From: Candidatus Cybelea septentrionalis
Lineage (GTDB): Bacteria > Vulcanimicrobiota > Vulcanimicrobiia > Vulcanimicrobiales > Vulcanimicrobiaceae
Assembly: GCA_003158175.1 (NCBI GenBank)
Contig: PMHJ01000034.1
Location: 148,025-212,024 of the forward strand
DNA length: 64,000 nt
Reading direction: 5' to 3'
Shown here piece by piece: positions 56,484 through 64,000 of this stretch. How positions within the stretch are numbered: position 1 is the stretch's first letter; each line of letters opens with the position of its first letter. The notes beneath the pieces are model-generated. The model worked only from the letters and a program-made list of their open reading frames with translations. It was not told where the DNA came from and did no database searches. The position numbers and the translations under genes are program-made.

Positions 56484-58411
56484 GCCGCGCGAACCCGTAG
56501 GGCATCGCCGTCGAGCGTCACACGCGCGGCCGAGCCGTCTCGCAGTTCGCCGCGTAGCAGCGCGGTGGAAAGCGGCGTGGAAACGTAATGCGAAACCGTG
56601 CGCGCGACGTAGCGGGCTCCACTACCTGCACCCATCGAAACGCGCGCGAGATAGAGCTTTGCCTCGTCCGATAGTTCGAGCGTAACGTTGCGCGCGCCCA
56701 GCCGTTGCGCGAGGGCGTCGACGTGGATCGTTACGATCGCCTCAATCTGCGAAAGACCCAACTCCTCGAATGGAACGATCTCCTCGATTCGATCGAGCAG
56801 TTCGTGCCGTAGTGCGATCGCGAGCTCATCCTCTTCGAGGTTCGTCGTTAGAATAATGATCGCGTGGCGAAAGTCGATCGCGCGGCCTTTCGCGTCGGTG
56901 ACGCGACCTTCGTCGAGAATCTGGAGAAGAATCGCCGCGACCTCCGGATGGGCCTTTTCCATCTCGTCAAAAAGCACCACGCAATACGGCCGGCGGCGGA
57001 CGGGTTCGGTAAGCTGACCGGCTTCATCGTGTCCCGCATAACCGGGCGGTGCCCCGAGCAGCCTCGAAACTCCGTGCGACTCGGTAAACTCTGAAAGGTC
57101 GACGCGAACCAACGCGGCCTCACTTCCGAAGAGCGCCTCGGCGAGCGCTTTGGCCAACTCGGTCTTCCCTATGCCGCTGGAGCCACGAAAGAGAAACGTT
57201 CCCAGCGGTTTGCGCGGATCGTGCAGACCGGTGCGCGCGCGCCGGATCGCGTTCGAAACGGCGGCAATCGCACGCTCTTGACCGATGACGCGCTTGGAGA
57301 GCAAGGTCTCGAGCTCCAACAGACGATTTGTCTGCGACTCGGTCAATGCTGCTTGTGGGATTCCCGTCCAACGAGTCACGACGGCGGCGACGTCGGCCGT
57401 CGTGACGGGAGGCAACTCGACGGCTCCTTTGTTTGCAAGTGCGACCGAAGCGGCCGCTTCATCTATCAGATCGATCGCTTTATCGGGTAAGAACCTGTCG
57501 GCGATATAACGTGCCGAGAGCTGGGCCGCCGTCTCGATCGCGTCGTCGGTAATGGTGACGCGATGATGGTGTGCGTACCGTTCGCGCAGGCCTCGAAGAA
57601 TGTCGCTCGTCTCCTCGATGCTCGGCTCCTCAACCATGACCGGCTGGAATCGCCGCTCGAGTGCCGGGTCCGACTCGACGTGCTTGCGGTATTCGTCGAA
57701 CGTTGTGGCGCCGATGCACTGCAGATCGCCGCGCGCCAGTTCTGGCTTTATCATCGAACTCAGATCGAGGGGAGCGCCTTCGGCAGCACCAGCGCCGACC
57801 AATGTGTGCAGCTCGTCGATAAAGAGCACGACGTCGCGAGCGCTACGCTTTACTTCCTCGAGAATACGTTTGACGCGACCTTCAAACTCGCCGCGATACT
57901 TCGTTCCGGCAACGAGCGTTCCTAACGAAAGTGCGAGAAGACGCTTGTCGCGCAAGGCAGCCGGGACGGTTCCGGCGGCGATGCGCTGGGCGAGCCCCTC
58001 AACGACGGCGGTCTTTCCAACGCCCGGCTCTCCAACCAGGCACGGATTATTCTTGCTGCGCCGCGCCAGAATAGAGGTGACTCGCTCGATCTCGCGGTCG
58101 CGTCCGATCACTGGATCGAGTTTTCCTAGCCGGGCCAGCTCCGTCAGATCGCGCGAAAAAGCCGCCAACGTCGGCGTTCCGCCGCGAAATCTCTTGCCCA
58201 GCCCTTCGAGTGGCGATTCGCTCTCTCGACCCTGGAGTTTTTCGGCAAGCAGCGCGCTCCCGGCGATCAGGCCTGCGGCGGCCAGCGCGGCGCCGACAAA
58301 GGGCAACGCGTTAGCGGCAGTTCGCTTTTGAGCGCAAACGCCGCAGAGCCGTCGTCCACCATAAGAGACGGCGCTGGGGCGATTCGCGCAAGTTTCACAT
58401 AAGCCGTTCAT
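56480..58411 (-). CDS. Membrane-anchored zinc-finger Clp ATPase (ClpE/ClpC-like, no M domain)
   Basis: A 643-residue Hsp100. N-terminus has a four-Cys zinc knuckle (CETC 5-8, CGVC 23-26) as in ClpE, then a hydrophobic segment (about 35-57, ALPFVGAALAAAGLIAGSAL) that should be a membrane anchor. NBD1: Walker A GEPGVGKT (127-134), VVLFIDELH. NBD2: Walker A GSSGIGKT (410-417), VVLFDEMEKAHPE. The M/UVR domain between them is missing (only about 15 residues, VALANKGAVELPPVTT, before the next helix), and the region that carries the ClpP-binding [LIV]GF loop is shortened (TTNLEEDELAIALRHELLDR). So it probably unfolds proteins at the membrane without ClpP. No clpP is nearby. Confidence 0.85.
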   Translation of the reverse strand: MNGLCETCANRPSAVSYGGRRLCGVCAQKRTAANALPFVGAALAAAGLIAGSALLAEKLQGRESESPLEGLGKRFRGGTPTLAAFSRDLTELARLGKLDPVIGRDREIERVTSILARRSKNNPCLVGEPGVGKTAVVEGLAQRIAAGTVPAALRDKRLLALSLGTLVAGTKYRGEFEGRVKRILEEVKRSARDVVLFIDELHTLVGAGAAEGAPLDLSSMIKPELARGDLQCIGATTFDEYRKHVESDPALERRFQPVMVEEPSIEETSDILRGLRERYAHHHRVTITDDAIETAAQLSARYIADRFLPDKAIDLIDEAAASVALANKGAVELPPVTTADVAAVVTRWTGIPQAALTESQTNRLLELETLLSKRVIGQERAIAAVSNAIRRARTGLHDPRKPLGTFLFRGSSGIGKTELAKALAEALFGSEAALVRVDLSEFTESHGVSRLLGAPPGYAGHDEAGQLTEPVRRRPYCVVLFDEMEKAHPEVAAILLQILDEGRVTDAKGRAIDFRHAIIILTTNLEEDELAIALRHELLDRIEEIVPFEELGLSQIEAIVTIHVDALAQRLGARNVTLELSDEAKLYLARVSMGAGSGARYVARTVSHYVSTPLSTALLRGELRDGSAARVTLDGDALRVRAA

Positions 58412-58462
58412 TGCCGAAGTCTACTCAAGATTGGATCGGCAAGTTTCGCCGCTTGCTCGAGC

Positions 58463-59173
58463 TCAGGGCTCCGCAACGAAAATGACCCTGACCGAGGCAG
58501 TTTCACTAACGTTCGATTGATCGAGGTTGGTCGGTACGCTCGATGATCTGGCGGTGACGCGCGCAATTACGCCGCTTGGTTCGGCGTAACCGTTGTCGGG
58601 GTAGGCGATGCTCTTAATCGAGACGATTCGTAGCCCCGCGGTTCGTGCGATGGCGTCGGCGTTCGAACGGGCGTCGCCAATTGCTTTCGCTATTGCTTGC
58701 ACTCGCGCTGCGACCGGATCCGATAGACCGAAAGACACGCCGTTGATCTCCGTAGCGCCGGCATCGATGCAAGCATCGGTGACGGTCCCGGCCATGGATA
58801 TCTTACGGACCGTAACCTGAAAATTACGAGCGACGGTATAACCGTATTGTTCGCCTGTTAGAGTGGCGGGCATCGTCTGCGGCCGCGGATAGTATCTCAC
58901 GTTGTAGTAATCCAGCGCGACGTCGGCCCGTGCAATTCCCAGCTTGGCAAGGCGGGCGACGATGCGGTCGTAGATCGCATTGTTCTGCGATACGGCATCG
59001 TTTGCGTTCGCCGCATTGGTTTGGAGTTGCGCCCTGACCGTCGCGATATCGGGCAGTAATGCGACGGTGCCGGTTCCGGACGCGCTTATTACGGTGAGCA
59101 CGGGTTGTGCCGCAGCGGCGATGCTGCCCGTAAGACCGAACGTCGCGAGCAGGCAAAGGAAAGTACGCTTCAT
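58463..59173 (-). CDS. SIMPL-domain (DUF541) exported protein
   Basis: A 236-residue protein with a signal peptide (LLATFGLTGSIAAAAQP). The SIMPL pattern is clear: VISASGTGTVALLPDIATVR at the start, ANDAVSQNNAIYDRIVARLA, and the C-terminal IGDARSNADAIARTAGLRI. The family forms oligomeric periplasmic proteins linked to stress response; BP26 of Brucella is a member. It lies upstream of clp on the same strand with a 51-nt gap, so the two could be co-transcribed. Confidence 0.9.
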   Translation of the reverse strand: MKRTFLCLLATFGLTGSIAAAAQPVLTVISASGTGTVALLPDIATVRAQLQTNAANANDAVSQNNAIYDRIVARLAKLGIARADVALDYYNVRYYPRPQTMPATLTGEQYGYTVARNFQVTVRKISMAGTVTDACIDAGATEINGVSFGLSDPVAARVQAIAKAIGDARSNADAIARTAGLRIVSIKSIAYPDNGYAEPSGVIARVTARSSSVPTNLDQSNVSETASVRVIFVAEP

Positions 59174-59253
59174 AATGCCGTAGAGTCCATCGCTCGATCG
59201 CTCTCCACCTGTAAGGTTTTCGAGGGCGCTCGGAGCGGCAGCGAGGAGGTAGA

Positions 59254-59523
59254 GTGCTCGGCGCGGTGGTCTTCTGGATCGTTCTTGGCTTGCTCGTGGG
59301 GCTCGCTGCCCGCTGGATCATCCCAGGGGAGCCGCCGGGAGGCGTGTTGACCGATGCGTTCGTCGGCATTGTCGGCGCCGCGATCGGCGCCTGGCTGTAC
59401 GGTCCACTGCGCCATGTGGAGGTGACCGGCTTCAGCCTGCCGAGTCTGGTCTGCTCGTTGATCGGTGCAGTCGTTCTCCTCTACCTGCTGCGCGTGTTTC
59501 GCAGAGGTCGATCCTCTGCTTGA
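59254..59523 (+). CDS. GlsB/YeaQ/YmgE-family membrane protein
   Basis: An 89-residue protein with three hydrophobic segments and the family's Gly-rich pattern: IVLGLLVGLAARWIIPGEPP, VLTDAFVGIVGAAIGAWLYG, SLIGAVVLLYLLRVFRR. Formerly called transglycosylase-associated; often stress-induced. A GAGGAGG site lies just upstream of the GTG start. Divergent from the SIMPL gene with 80 nt between. Confidence 0.88.
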   Translation: MLGAVVFWIVLGLLVGLAARWIIPGEPPGGVLTDAFVGIVGAAIGAWLYGPLRHVEVTGFSLPSLVCSLIGAVVLLYLLRVFRRGRSSA

Positions 59524-59559
59524 AGGGCGCCACGCTTCGTCGCTGGAAGCGCAACGCTT

Positions 59560-59805
59560 ATGACCTACATCATCACCGAGCCGTGCATCGGCACCAAAGA
59601 CAAGTCGTGCGTGGACGTCTGTCCCGTCGATTGCATCCACGGCAAGGACGAAGACGAGATGCTGTATATCGATCCCGAGGTCTGCATCGACTGCGGCGCG
59701 TGCGTTTCGGCATGCCCGGTGGAAGCGATCTTTGCCGATTCCGACGTTCCGGAAAAGTGGCAGAACTTTACCGCTATTAATGCCGACTACTTCAAGAAGG
59801 CATGA
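59560..59805 (+). CDS. 7Fe-type ferredoxin
   Basis: An 81-residue low-potential electron carrier. The first cluster motif CIGTKDKSCVDVCPVDCIH has the spacing of a 3Fe-4S site and the second, CIDCGACVSACPVEAI, that of a 4Fe-4S site; the C-terminal WQNFTAINADYFKKA fits the FdxA type of Thermus and actinobacteria. Partner unknown. ATGA overlap with the next small gene. Confidence 0.95.
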   Translation: MTYIITEPCIGTKDKSCVDVCPVDCIHGKDEDEMLYIDPEVCIDCGACVSACPVEAIFADSDVPEKWQNFTAINADYFKKA

Positions 59806-60077
59806 ACCCGACAGTATCCAGCGACACCTTCGACACGTTCTTTGCGTGGGCGCCGTGGGTCGTCGGCATCGCGATCTATCTCGCGTTCTACTTCGCGAAA
59901 CGCCGCGAAGTCGCCACGAGCAAGGTGTCCGCCACGCAGACAACCGCCTCACAGACGTTCGCATGCGCGCAATGCGGCCGCCGCGGATCCCGTGACCAAA
60001 TGGTGGCACAAGATCACGGCAGCGCCGTCGGCTATAAATGCGCCAACTGCGCTCAGGAAGCTCTAGCCTCGTCCTAG
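59802..60077 (+). CDS. Small membrane protein with C-terminal zinc ribbon
   Basis: A 91-residue protein with one hydrophobic helix (FFAWAPWVVGIAIYLAFYFA), a basic linker and a four-Cys ribbon: CAQCG (Cys55, Cys58) and CANC (Cys80, Cys83). The ribbon would face the cytoplasm. I do not recognise a named family. ATG overlaps the ferredoxin stop, so the two are coupled, suggesting a redox or metal-related role, which is inference. Confidence 0.8.
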   Translation: MNPTVSSDTFDTFFAWAPWVVGIAIYLAFYFAKRREVATSKVSATQTTASQTFACAQCGRRGSRDQMVAQDHGSAVGYKCANCAQEALASS

Positions 60078-60231
60078 CGCCTGCGTCCCCGCCTCCGTGA
60101 GCCGCATCAGCGTTCCGTTCGCCAGGCCGTGCTCGTACATCAGCCGATGAAGGCGCAACCGAAGCGGTCGTAATGGCGCGGCTTCGGCGAACCGCGAAGG
60201 TTATCCTGAGGCGGCGACCAAAGGGCCGCTC
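60078..60231. other. Gap between small zinc-ribbon gene and dehydrogenase
   Basis: 154 nt with no confident gene. On the minus strand a short frame without a good start reads MYEHGLANGTLMRLTEAGTQ, like the end of a winged-helix regulator, ending at about 60072; it may be a gene remnant. The promoter for the dehydrogenase gene should be here. Confidence 0.3.
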
Positions 60232-61113
60232 GTGATTGCGCGGGTTGGGTTCATCGGACTTGGAGCGATGGGCGAACCCATGGCCCGTTCGTTGCACCGA
60301 GCCGGATTCGAAGTGACGGCATGCGCGCACCGGCGCCGCGACGCACTGGACCGGTTGCGCACCGACGGCGTGGCCGAAGCGCAAGATCCGGCGTCGCTTG
60401 CGGCTGGCTCGGAAGTCGTCGTTCTCTGCGTTCCGGACGCGCCGCAGGTCGAGGACGCGCTCTTTGGCGCGCGGGGCGTCGAAGCCGGAGCGACGCGGGG
60501 GTTACTGGTGATCGACATGTCGACGATCTCGCCGCTGGCGACGCGCAGGTTTGCGCAGCGACTTGCGGAGCGAGAGGTTGAGTTCGTAGATGCGCCGGTG
60601 AGCGGCGGTCCGATTCGCGCGGCCGACGGCACGCTGACGATTATGGTCGGAGCTTCCCCGGCCGCGTTCGAGCGCGCGAAGCCGGTGCTCTGCGCGATGG
60701 GCGTGCCGCATCACTTGGGGCCGGTTGGCATGGGTGAGACCGTCAAGCTCGTTAACCAGATCATAATCGCCAACGTCATGATCGCAAACGTCGAAGGGCT
60801 CGTCTTTGCAAGAGAAGCCGGCGCCGATCTCGGAGAAGTGTGCGCGGTGCTGGCCTCGGCGACGGCCTCAAACTACGTTCTCGAAAAATGGCTGCCCAAA
60901 ACCTGGCTGGCAGGCACGTTCGAGGGCGGTTTTGCGCTGGACCTCCTTCGAAAAGACGTCGCGGCCGCACTCGACGCCGCGAGGGCCGCAAACCTCGCCA
61001 TGCCGGCCACCGGGCTGGCTTATCAACTGTATACTAGCCGTTGCGCAAAGGGAGACGGCGCGCTGGATTACAGCGCGATCGCAAAAGCCTATGACTGCAA
61101 TTCAGGAGCTTAA
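60232..61113 (+). CDS. Beta-hydroxyacid dehydrogenase (HIBADH/GarR family)
   Basis: A 293-residue NAD(P)-dependent oxidoreductase. Rossmann motif VGFIGLGAMGEPMARSLHRA, then FVDAPVSGGPIRAADGTLTI (substrate-binding), ETVKLVNQIIIANVM (catalytic Lys in KLVNQ) and FALDLLRKDVAAALDAA. Related enzymes act on 3-hydroxyisobutyrate, tartronate semialdehyde or succinic semialdehyde; specificity not resolved. GTG start. Its end overlaps the response-regulator start by 23 nt. Confidence 0.92.
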   Translation: MIARVGFIGLGAMGEPMARSLHRAGFEVTACAHRRRDALDRLRTDGVAEAQDPASLAAGSEVVVLCVPDAPQVEDALFGARGVEAGATRGLLVIDMSTISPLATRRFAQRLAEREVEFVDAPVSGGPIRAADGTLTIMVGASPAAFERAKPVLCAMGVPHHLGPVGMGETVKLVNQIIIANVMIANVEGLVFAREAGADLGEVCAVLASATASNYVLEKWLPKTWLAGTFEGGFALDLLRKDVAAALDAARAANLAMPATGLAYQLYTSRCAKGDGALDYSAIAKAYDCNSGA

Positions 61114-61828
61114 GCCGCGGGGCGCCTCGGCTAAAGGCCCGGACCTCAACAAGAAGATTCTCGTCGTCGACGACGAGTCCGCGATCTTACAAACCTTGCG
61201 CTTCAATCTCGAACGCAGCGGCTACGCCGTGGTTACCGCCGGCGACGGTCGCACGGCAATTGCAATGGCGCAGCGCGAACAACCGGATCTGATCGTGCTC
61301 GATATTATGTTGCCGGTGCTCGACGGAGTCGAAGCCTGCAAGGAGATTCGCAAGTTTAGTCCTGTCCCGATCATCATGCTGACCGCGAAGGATCAGGAGA
61401 TCGACAAGGTTTTGGCACTCGAGTTGGGCGCCGATGACTACGTCACCAAGCCGTTTGCCCTTCACGAGTTTCTCGCTCGGGTGAAGGCGCGCTTGCGCCG
61501 TCAAAGTTCCGTCGCACCGGGACACGACGAGGCGATCGCACTGGGCGAGATCGTTCTCGATCCGTCGCGCCAACAGCTAACGGTTCGCGGCAAGGCGGTT
61601 GCTCTCGCGCCTAAAGAGTTCGGACTGCTTCGCGTCCTGATGGAGAATCACGGTCGCGTCGTGACACGACAGACGCTGCTCGATAAGGTCTGGGGTTACG
61701 ATTTCGAGGGCGAGCAGCAAACCGTCAGCGTCCATATTCGCTGGATTCGCGAAAAGATCGAGGAAGACTCACGCGCGCCGCGTCACATTTTAACCGTGCG
61801 CAGCCGCGGCTATATGTTCAAAGCTTGA
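61091..61828 (+). CDS. phoB: PhoB/OmpR-family response regulator
   Basis: Receiver domain (KKILVVDDESAILQTL; phospho-acceptor Asp71 in LIVLDIMLP; MLTAKD; YVTKPF) and a C-terminal winged-helix domain (LAPKEFGLLRVLMENHGRVV, VSVHIRWIREKIEED, TVRSRGYMFK). 245 residues. ATG 61091 gives a 17-residue extension before the receiver. TTGA overlap with the sensor kinase. The PhoB/RegX3 assignment rests on the downstream pstB and the Pho-box-like repeat at 63850. Confidence 0.9.
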   Translation: MTAIQELKPRGASAKGPDLNKKILVVDDESAILQTLRFNLERSGYAVVTAGDGRTAIAMAQREQPDLIVLDIMLPVLDGVEACKEIRKFSPVPIIMLTAKDQEIDKVLALELGADDYVTKPFALHEFLARVKARLRRQSSVAPGHDEAIALGEIVLDPSRQQLTVRGKAVALAPKEFGLLRVLMENHGRVVTRQTLLDKVWGYDFEGEQQTVSVHIRWIREKIEEDSRAPRHILTVRSRGYMFKA

Positions 61829-63000
61829 CGCCGGCGGAATGGTCTCTGCTGGCGCTGGTCGCCGGCTTCGTCGTGGGGCTTACGATCGGACGAGTCCGCG
61901 CCGTGCGTCAGGTGTCGCTAGTTCCTGCGCCGCCGCAGGCTCCCGTGCCTCCGGTGCCGGTCGAAAGCACGTTTGCGCCTTTGGTGCGAGCGTTGCCGCT
62001 TGGCGTGATTATCGTGAACCGCGCCTGCCACGTGGAGTTTGCAAACGCGGCGGCGGGAGCGACCTTCGGTTTCGACCCGGAACGCGCGATCGCGCTTCAC
62101 ATCATCGAAGCGGTTCCCAACGTCGAGTTGGAGCGACGGATCGCCGATGCGCTGCGGGGCGAAGGCTCGGTCGCCCCATTAATGCTTACGAGAGCCAGGA
62201 TCGCGCGGACCTATCGCGTTTCGGTTTATCCGTTGACCGAAGAGAACCAGGAATCGAACCGCGTCGTGGTCTTCTCCGACGATCAGACGGCCCTAGTCCG
62301 GCTCGACCGCGCGCGCAAAGAGTTTCTTTCCAACGTCTCGCACGAACTGCGAACTCCCCTCTCTTCGATCAAGCTGATGTTGGAGACGGTGCTCGAGGCT
62401 CCCGAACAGGAAGCACGCGAGCTTTTTGTGCCGCAGGCTCTCGCGCAGGTCGACCGTTTGACGGCGCTCGTGGGACAGTTGCTCGAACAGGCACGTGCGG
62501 AGTCCGGGCAGCTCCAGCTCGCTTTGCGCGACGTCGACCTGGAAGAAGTCGCTCGCCCGATCGTGGCCTCCTTCGAGCAGCAGGCATCGAATAAGGGCGT
62601 CTCGCTCGAGTTGGCGGCGCTGCGCCCGGTTCGCGTCGAAGCCGATCCCGACCGGTTGTCGCAAGTCTTTGTCAATCTCATCGATAACGCGCTGCGTCAC
62701 ACTGCGGAGGGGGGCCGCATTCGCGTCGAGATCGATGCACGCGATAGCGATGCGGTGCTGCGCGTGCGTGACACCGGGGACGGGATTCCGTATCGAGACC
62801 TTCCTCATATCTTCGAGCGTTTTTACGTCGTGGACCGGTCGCGAAACCGCGGTACCGGCGGCGCGGGTCTGGGATTGGCCATCGTCAAGGGAATCGTCGA
62901 CGCTCACAGCGGCGCGATTTCGGCCGAATCCATGCTCGGGCGCGGCACCGCATTTACGATCCGGCTGCCGATCATGCGCATCAAGCGCGAAGGCTCTTAA
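61825..63000 (+). CDS. phoR: PhoR-type sensor histidine kinase
   Basis: A 391-residue kinase with one transmembrane segment (about 6-24), a short Pro-rich linker, a PAS domain (about 50-155, [20 protein letters not shown]), the HisKA dimerisation domain with [13 protein letters not shown] (His173) and the HATPase domain ([49 protein letters not shown]). No large periplasmic sensor, as in PhoR, which senses phosphate through the Pst transporter. TTG start inside the regulator's stop. Confidence 0.9.
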   Translation: MTPAEWSLLALVAGFVVGLTIGRVRAVRQVSLVPAPPQAPVPPVPVESTFAPLVRALPLGVIIVNRACHVEFANAAAGATFGFDPERAIALHIIEAVPNVELERRIADALRGEGSVAPLMLTRARIARTYRVSVYPLTEENQESNRVVVFSDDQTALVRLDRARKEFLSNVSHELRTPLSSIKLMLETVLEAPEQEARELFVPQALAQVDRLTALVGQLLEQARAESGQLQLALRDVDLEEVARPIVASFEQQASNKGVSLELAALRPVRVEADPDRLSQVFVNLIDNALRHTAEGGRIRVEIDARDSDAVLRVRDTGDGIPYRDLPHIFERFYVVDRSRNRGTGGAGLGLAIVKGIVDAHSGAISAESMLGRGTAFTIRLPIMRIKREGS

Positions 63001-63053
63001 GACTCTTTAACTGCGGACGGGCATCCGCTGGCGGGCGACGAACAAGCCACGCG

Positions 63054-63845
63054 ATGTTCGCCGATACCACCGAGGCAGCCGTGATCTCGACCGGCGCGAA
63101 GCTCAAGGTCGAGAATCTCGACGTTTATTACGGGTCGTTTCAGGCCATCAAGAACGCTTCGCTGGCCGTACCGGTGCATCAGGTGATGGCGTTGATCGGC
63201 CCGTCGGGGTGCGGCAAGTCGACCTTTATTCGCGCGCTCAATCGGATGCACGACTTGACTCCCGGCGCTCGCGTCGAAGGCCGGGTGCTGCTCGACAACC
63301 GGAACATCTACGCTCCCGAGATCGATCCCGTTACGATTCGCTATCGCATCGGCATGGTTTTTCAGCGGCCGAATCCATTCCCAAAGTCGATCTTCGATAA
63401 TGTCGTGTACGGCCCCCGGATTCACGGGGAGACCGATAGGGCAACCCTGCTGGAGATCTGCGAACGCAGCCTTCGCCGCGCCGCTCTTTGGGACGAGGTG
63501 AAAGACCGTCTCGACCGCTCGGCGATGGCGCTCTCGGGCGGTCAACAGCAGCGACTCTGCATCGCCCGCTGCTTGGGCGTGGACCCCGAAGTAATTCTCA
63601 TGGACGAGCCCGCGTCGGCCCTGGACCCCATTGCGACGAGCAAGATCGAAGACCTTATCGAAGCTTTGAAAAAGGAATACACGGTCGTAATCGTCACCCA
63701 TTCGATGCAGCAGGCGGCGCGTATCAGCGACAATACGGCTTTCTTCTTGATGGGGGAGCTGCTTGAAACCGATACGACCGCGACGATCTTCACGAAGCCG
63801 AAAGATAAGCGAACCGAGGACTATATCACCGGCCGATACGGATAA
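63054..63845 (+). CDS. pstB: Phosphate ABC transporter ATP-binding protein
   Basis: ATPase of the high-affinity phosphate importer. Walker [21 protein letters not shown], the PstB-typical [20 protein letters not shown] segment, signature [15 protein letters not shown], Walker [17 protein letters not shown], and the H-loop [13 protein letters not shown], with the C-terminal DYITGRYG found in PstB. 263 residues. pstS, pstC and pstA do not precede it, which is an unusual gene order; a secreted protein begins 92 nt downstream. Confidence 0.96.
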   Translation: MFADTTEAAVISTGAKLKVENLDVYYGSFQAIKNASLAVPVHQVMALIGPSGCGKSTFIRALNRMHDLTPGARVEGRVLLDNRNIYAPEIDPVTIRYRIGMVFQRPNPFPKSIFDNVVYGPRIHGETDRATLLEICERSLRRAALWDEVKDRLDRSAMALSGGQQQRLCIARCLGVDPEVILMDEPASALDPIATSKIEDLIEALKKEYTVVIVTHSMQQAARISDNTAFFLMGELLETDTTATIFTKPKDKRTEDYITGRYG

Positions 63846-63849
63846 GGTT

Positions 63850-63899
63850 GTAAGAATCTGACTTAAGATAACCTTAACAAACAACCGCTAGACTAAACT
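63850..63899 (+). promoter_or_regulatory. Pho-box-like repeats and promoter
   Basis: CTTAAG (63862-63867) and CTTAAC (63873-63878) repeat at exactly 11 nt, with a weaker GTAAGA unit another 11-12 nt upstream. PhoB-type regulators bind 11-bp direct repeats in place of a -35. A possible -10, TAAACT (63894-63899), follows 15 nt later. Local A+T richness is unlike the surrounding DNA. Confidence 0.5.
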
Positions 63900-63936
63900 A
63901 TACGCTTACCCCTCGCCTACTTAAGGAGAATCCCTG

Positions 63937-64000
63937 ATGGTGTCACATTCTCAAGTTCGCCTTGGCCTTTTGGTGGCGGCAATCGTTCTGGGGAGCACGT
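63937..64000 (+). CDS. Secreted protein, N-terminal fragment cut by the window edge
   Basis: ATG 63937 with AAGGAG (63923-63928) eight bases upstream. The 21 visible codons encode a signal peptide (VRLGLLVAAIVLGST). Its place after pstB and behind Pho-box-like repeats suggests a phosphate-binding protein or a phosphate-regulated outer-membrane or secreted protein, but the sequence seen cannot decide. Confidence 0.7.
   Translation, partial: MVSHSQVRLGLLVAAIVLGST

Noticed and set aside
58440..58490. Fourth copy of the dispersed repeat (CGAGCTCAGGGCTC)
   Set aside because: Only a short partial similarity; the CCTTCGAC half is absent.

Overview
The window is a gene-dense, high-G+C chromosomal segment with about 69 protein genes and no rRNA, tRNA, CRISPR array, prophage or insertion sequence that I could recognise. 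The content is mostly housekeeping. A TonB/ExbB/ExbD system implies an outer membrane, while several gene orders (3D-domain protein next to rsmA; folate genes, acc genes, nusB, xseAB, tlyA, nadK, recN; rimP, nusA, ylxR, infB, rbfA, nrnA, truB, ribF) are those common in Firmicutes and related Terrabacteria. A diderm Terrabacteria-type lineage such as Eremiobacterota (WPS-2) fits best. This is inference from gene content, not a phylogeny.

Layout. 0.1-8.8 kb: VOC protein, cytochrome c, a DUF2249-Crp fusion regulator, serS, moeA, hisC, a phosphoesterase, a thioesterase, smpB, tilS. 8.9-13.5 kb: ftsH and two M16-like proteins without catalytic residues, closed by a 105-nt hairpin. 13.6-20.7 kb: glycosyltransferases, a DUF2079 membrane protein, a CPBP protease, rsmA and a G5/3D cell-wall protein. 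20.7-21.8 kb: a LexA-type operator in a strong promoter driving an RNase H-like protein and a 3-methyladenine DNA glycosylase. 21.8-28.7 kb: rho, a second long hairpin, rluB, and a TonB-type energy-transduction operon. 28.8-42.9 kb: uppP, molybdopterin genes, folate genes, a FolK fused to a non-biotinylatable BCCP-like domain, accC, nusB, a class A PBP, xseAB, tlyA, nadK, recN. 42.9-45.8 kb: pyk and a divergent Pro-rich membrane protein. 45.8-46.1 kb: a structured, probably separately transcribed RNA or leader. 46.1-54.6 kb: the rimP-ribF translation operon and a TlpA-like lipoprotein. 54.6-58.4 kb: a beta-propeller lipoprotein and, convergent to it, a membrane-anchored zinc-finger Clp ATPase. 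58.4-64 kb: SIMPL protein, small membrane proteins, ferredoxin, a beta-hydroxyacid dehydrogenase, phoB-phoR-pstB and the start of a secreted protein behind a Pho-box-like repeat.

Genes are packed very tightly: more than twenty neighbours overlap by exactly 4 nt (ATGA, GTGA or TTGA), and three convergent pairs share a 4-bp palindromic stop. A dispersed palindromic repeat has entered or bordered coding sequence at three places. The items most deserving follow-up are the LexA-controlled pseudo-RNase H/glycosylase pair, the FolK/BCCP-like fusion lacking the biotinyl lysine next to accC, the membrane-anchored Clp ATPase lacking M domain and ClpP loop, and the structured RNA before rimP.
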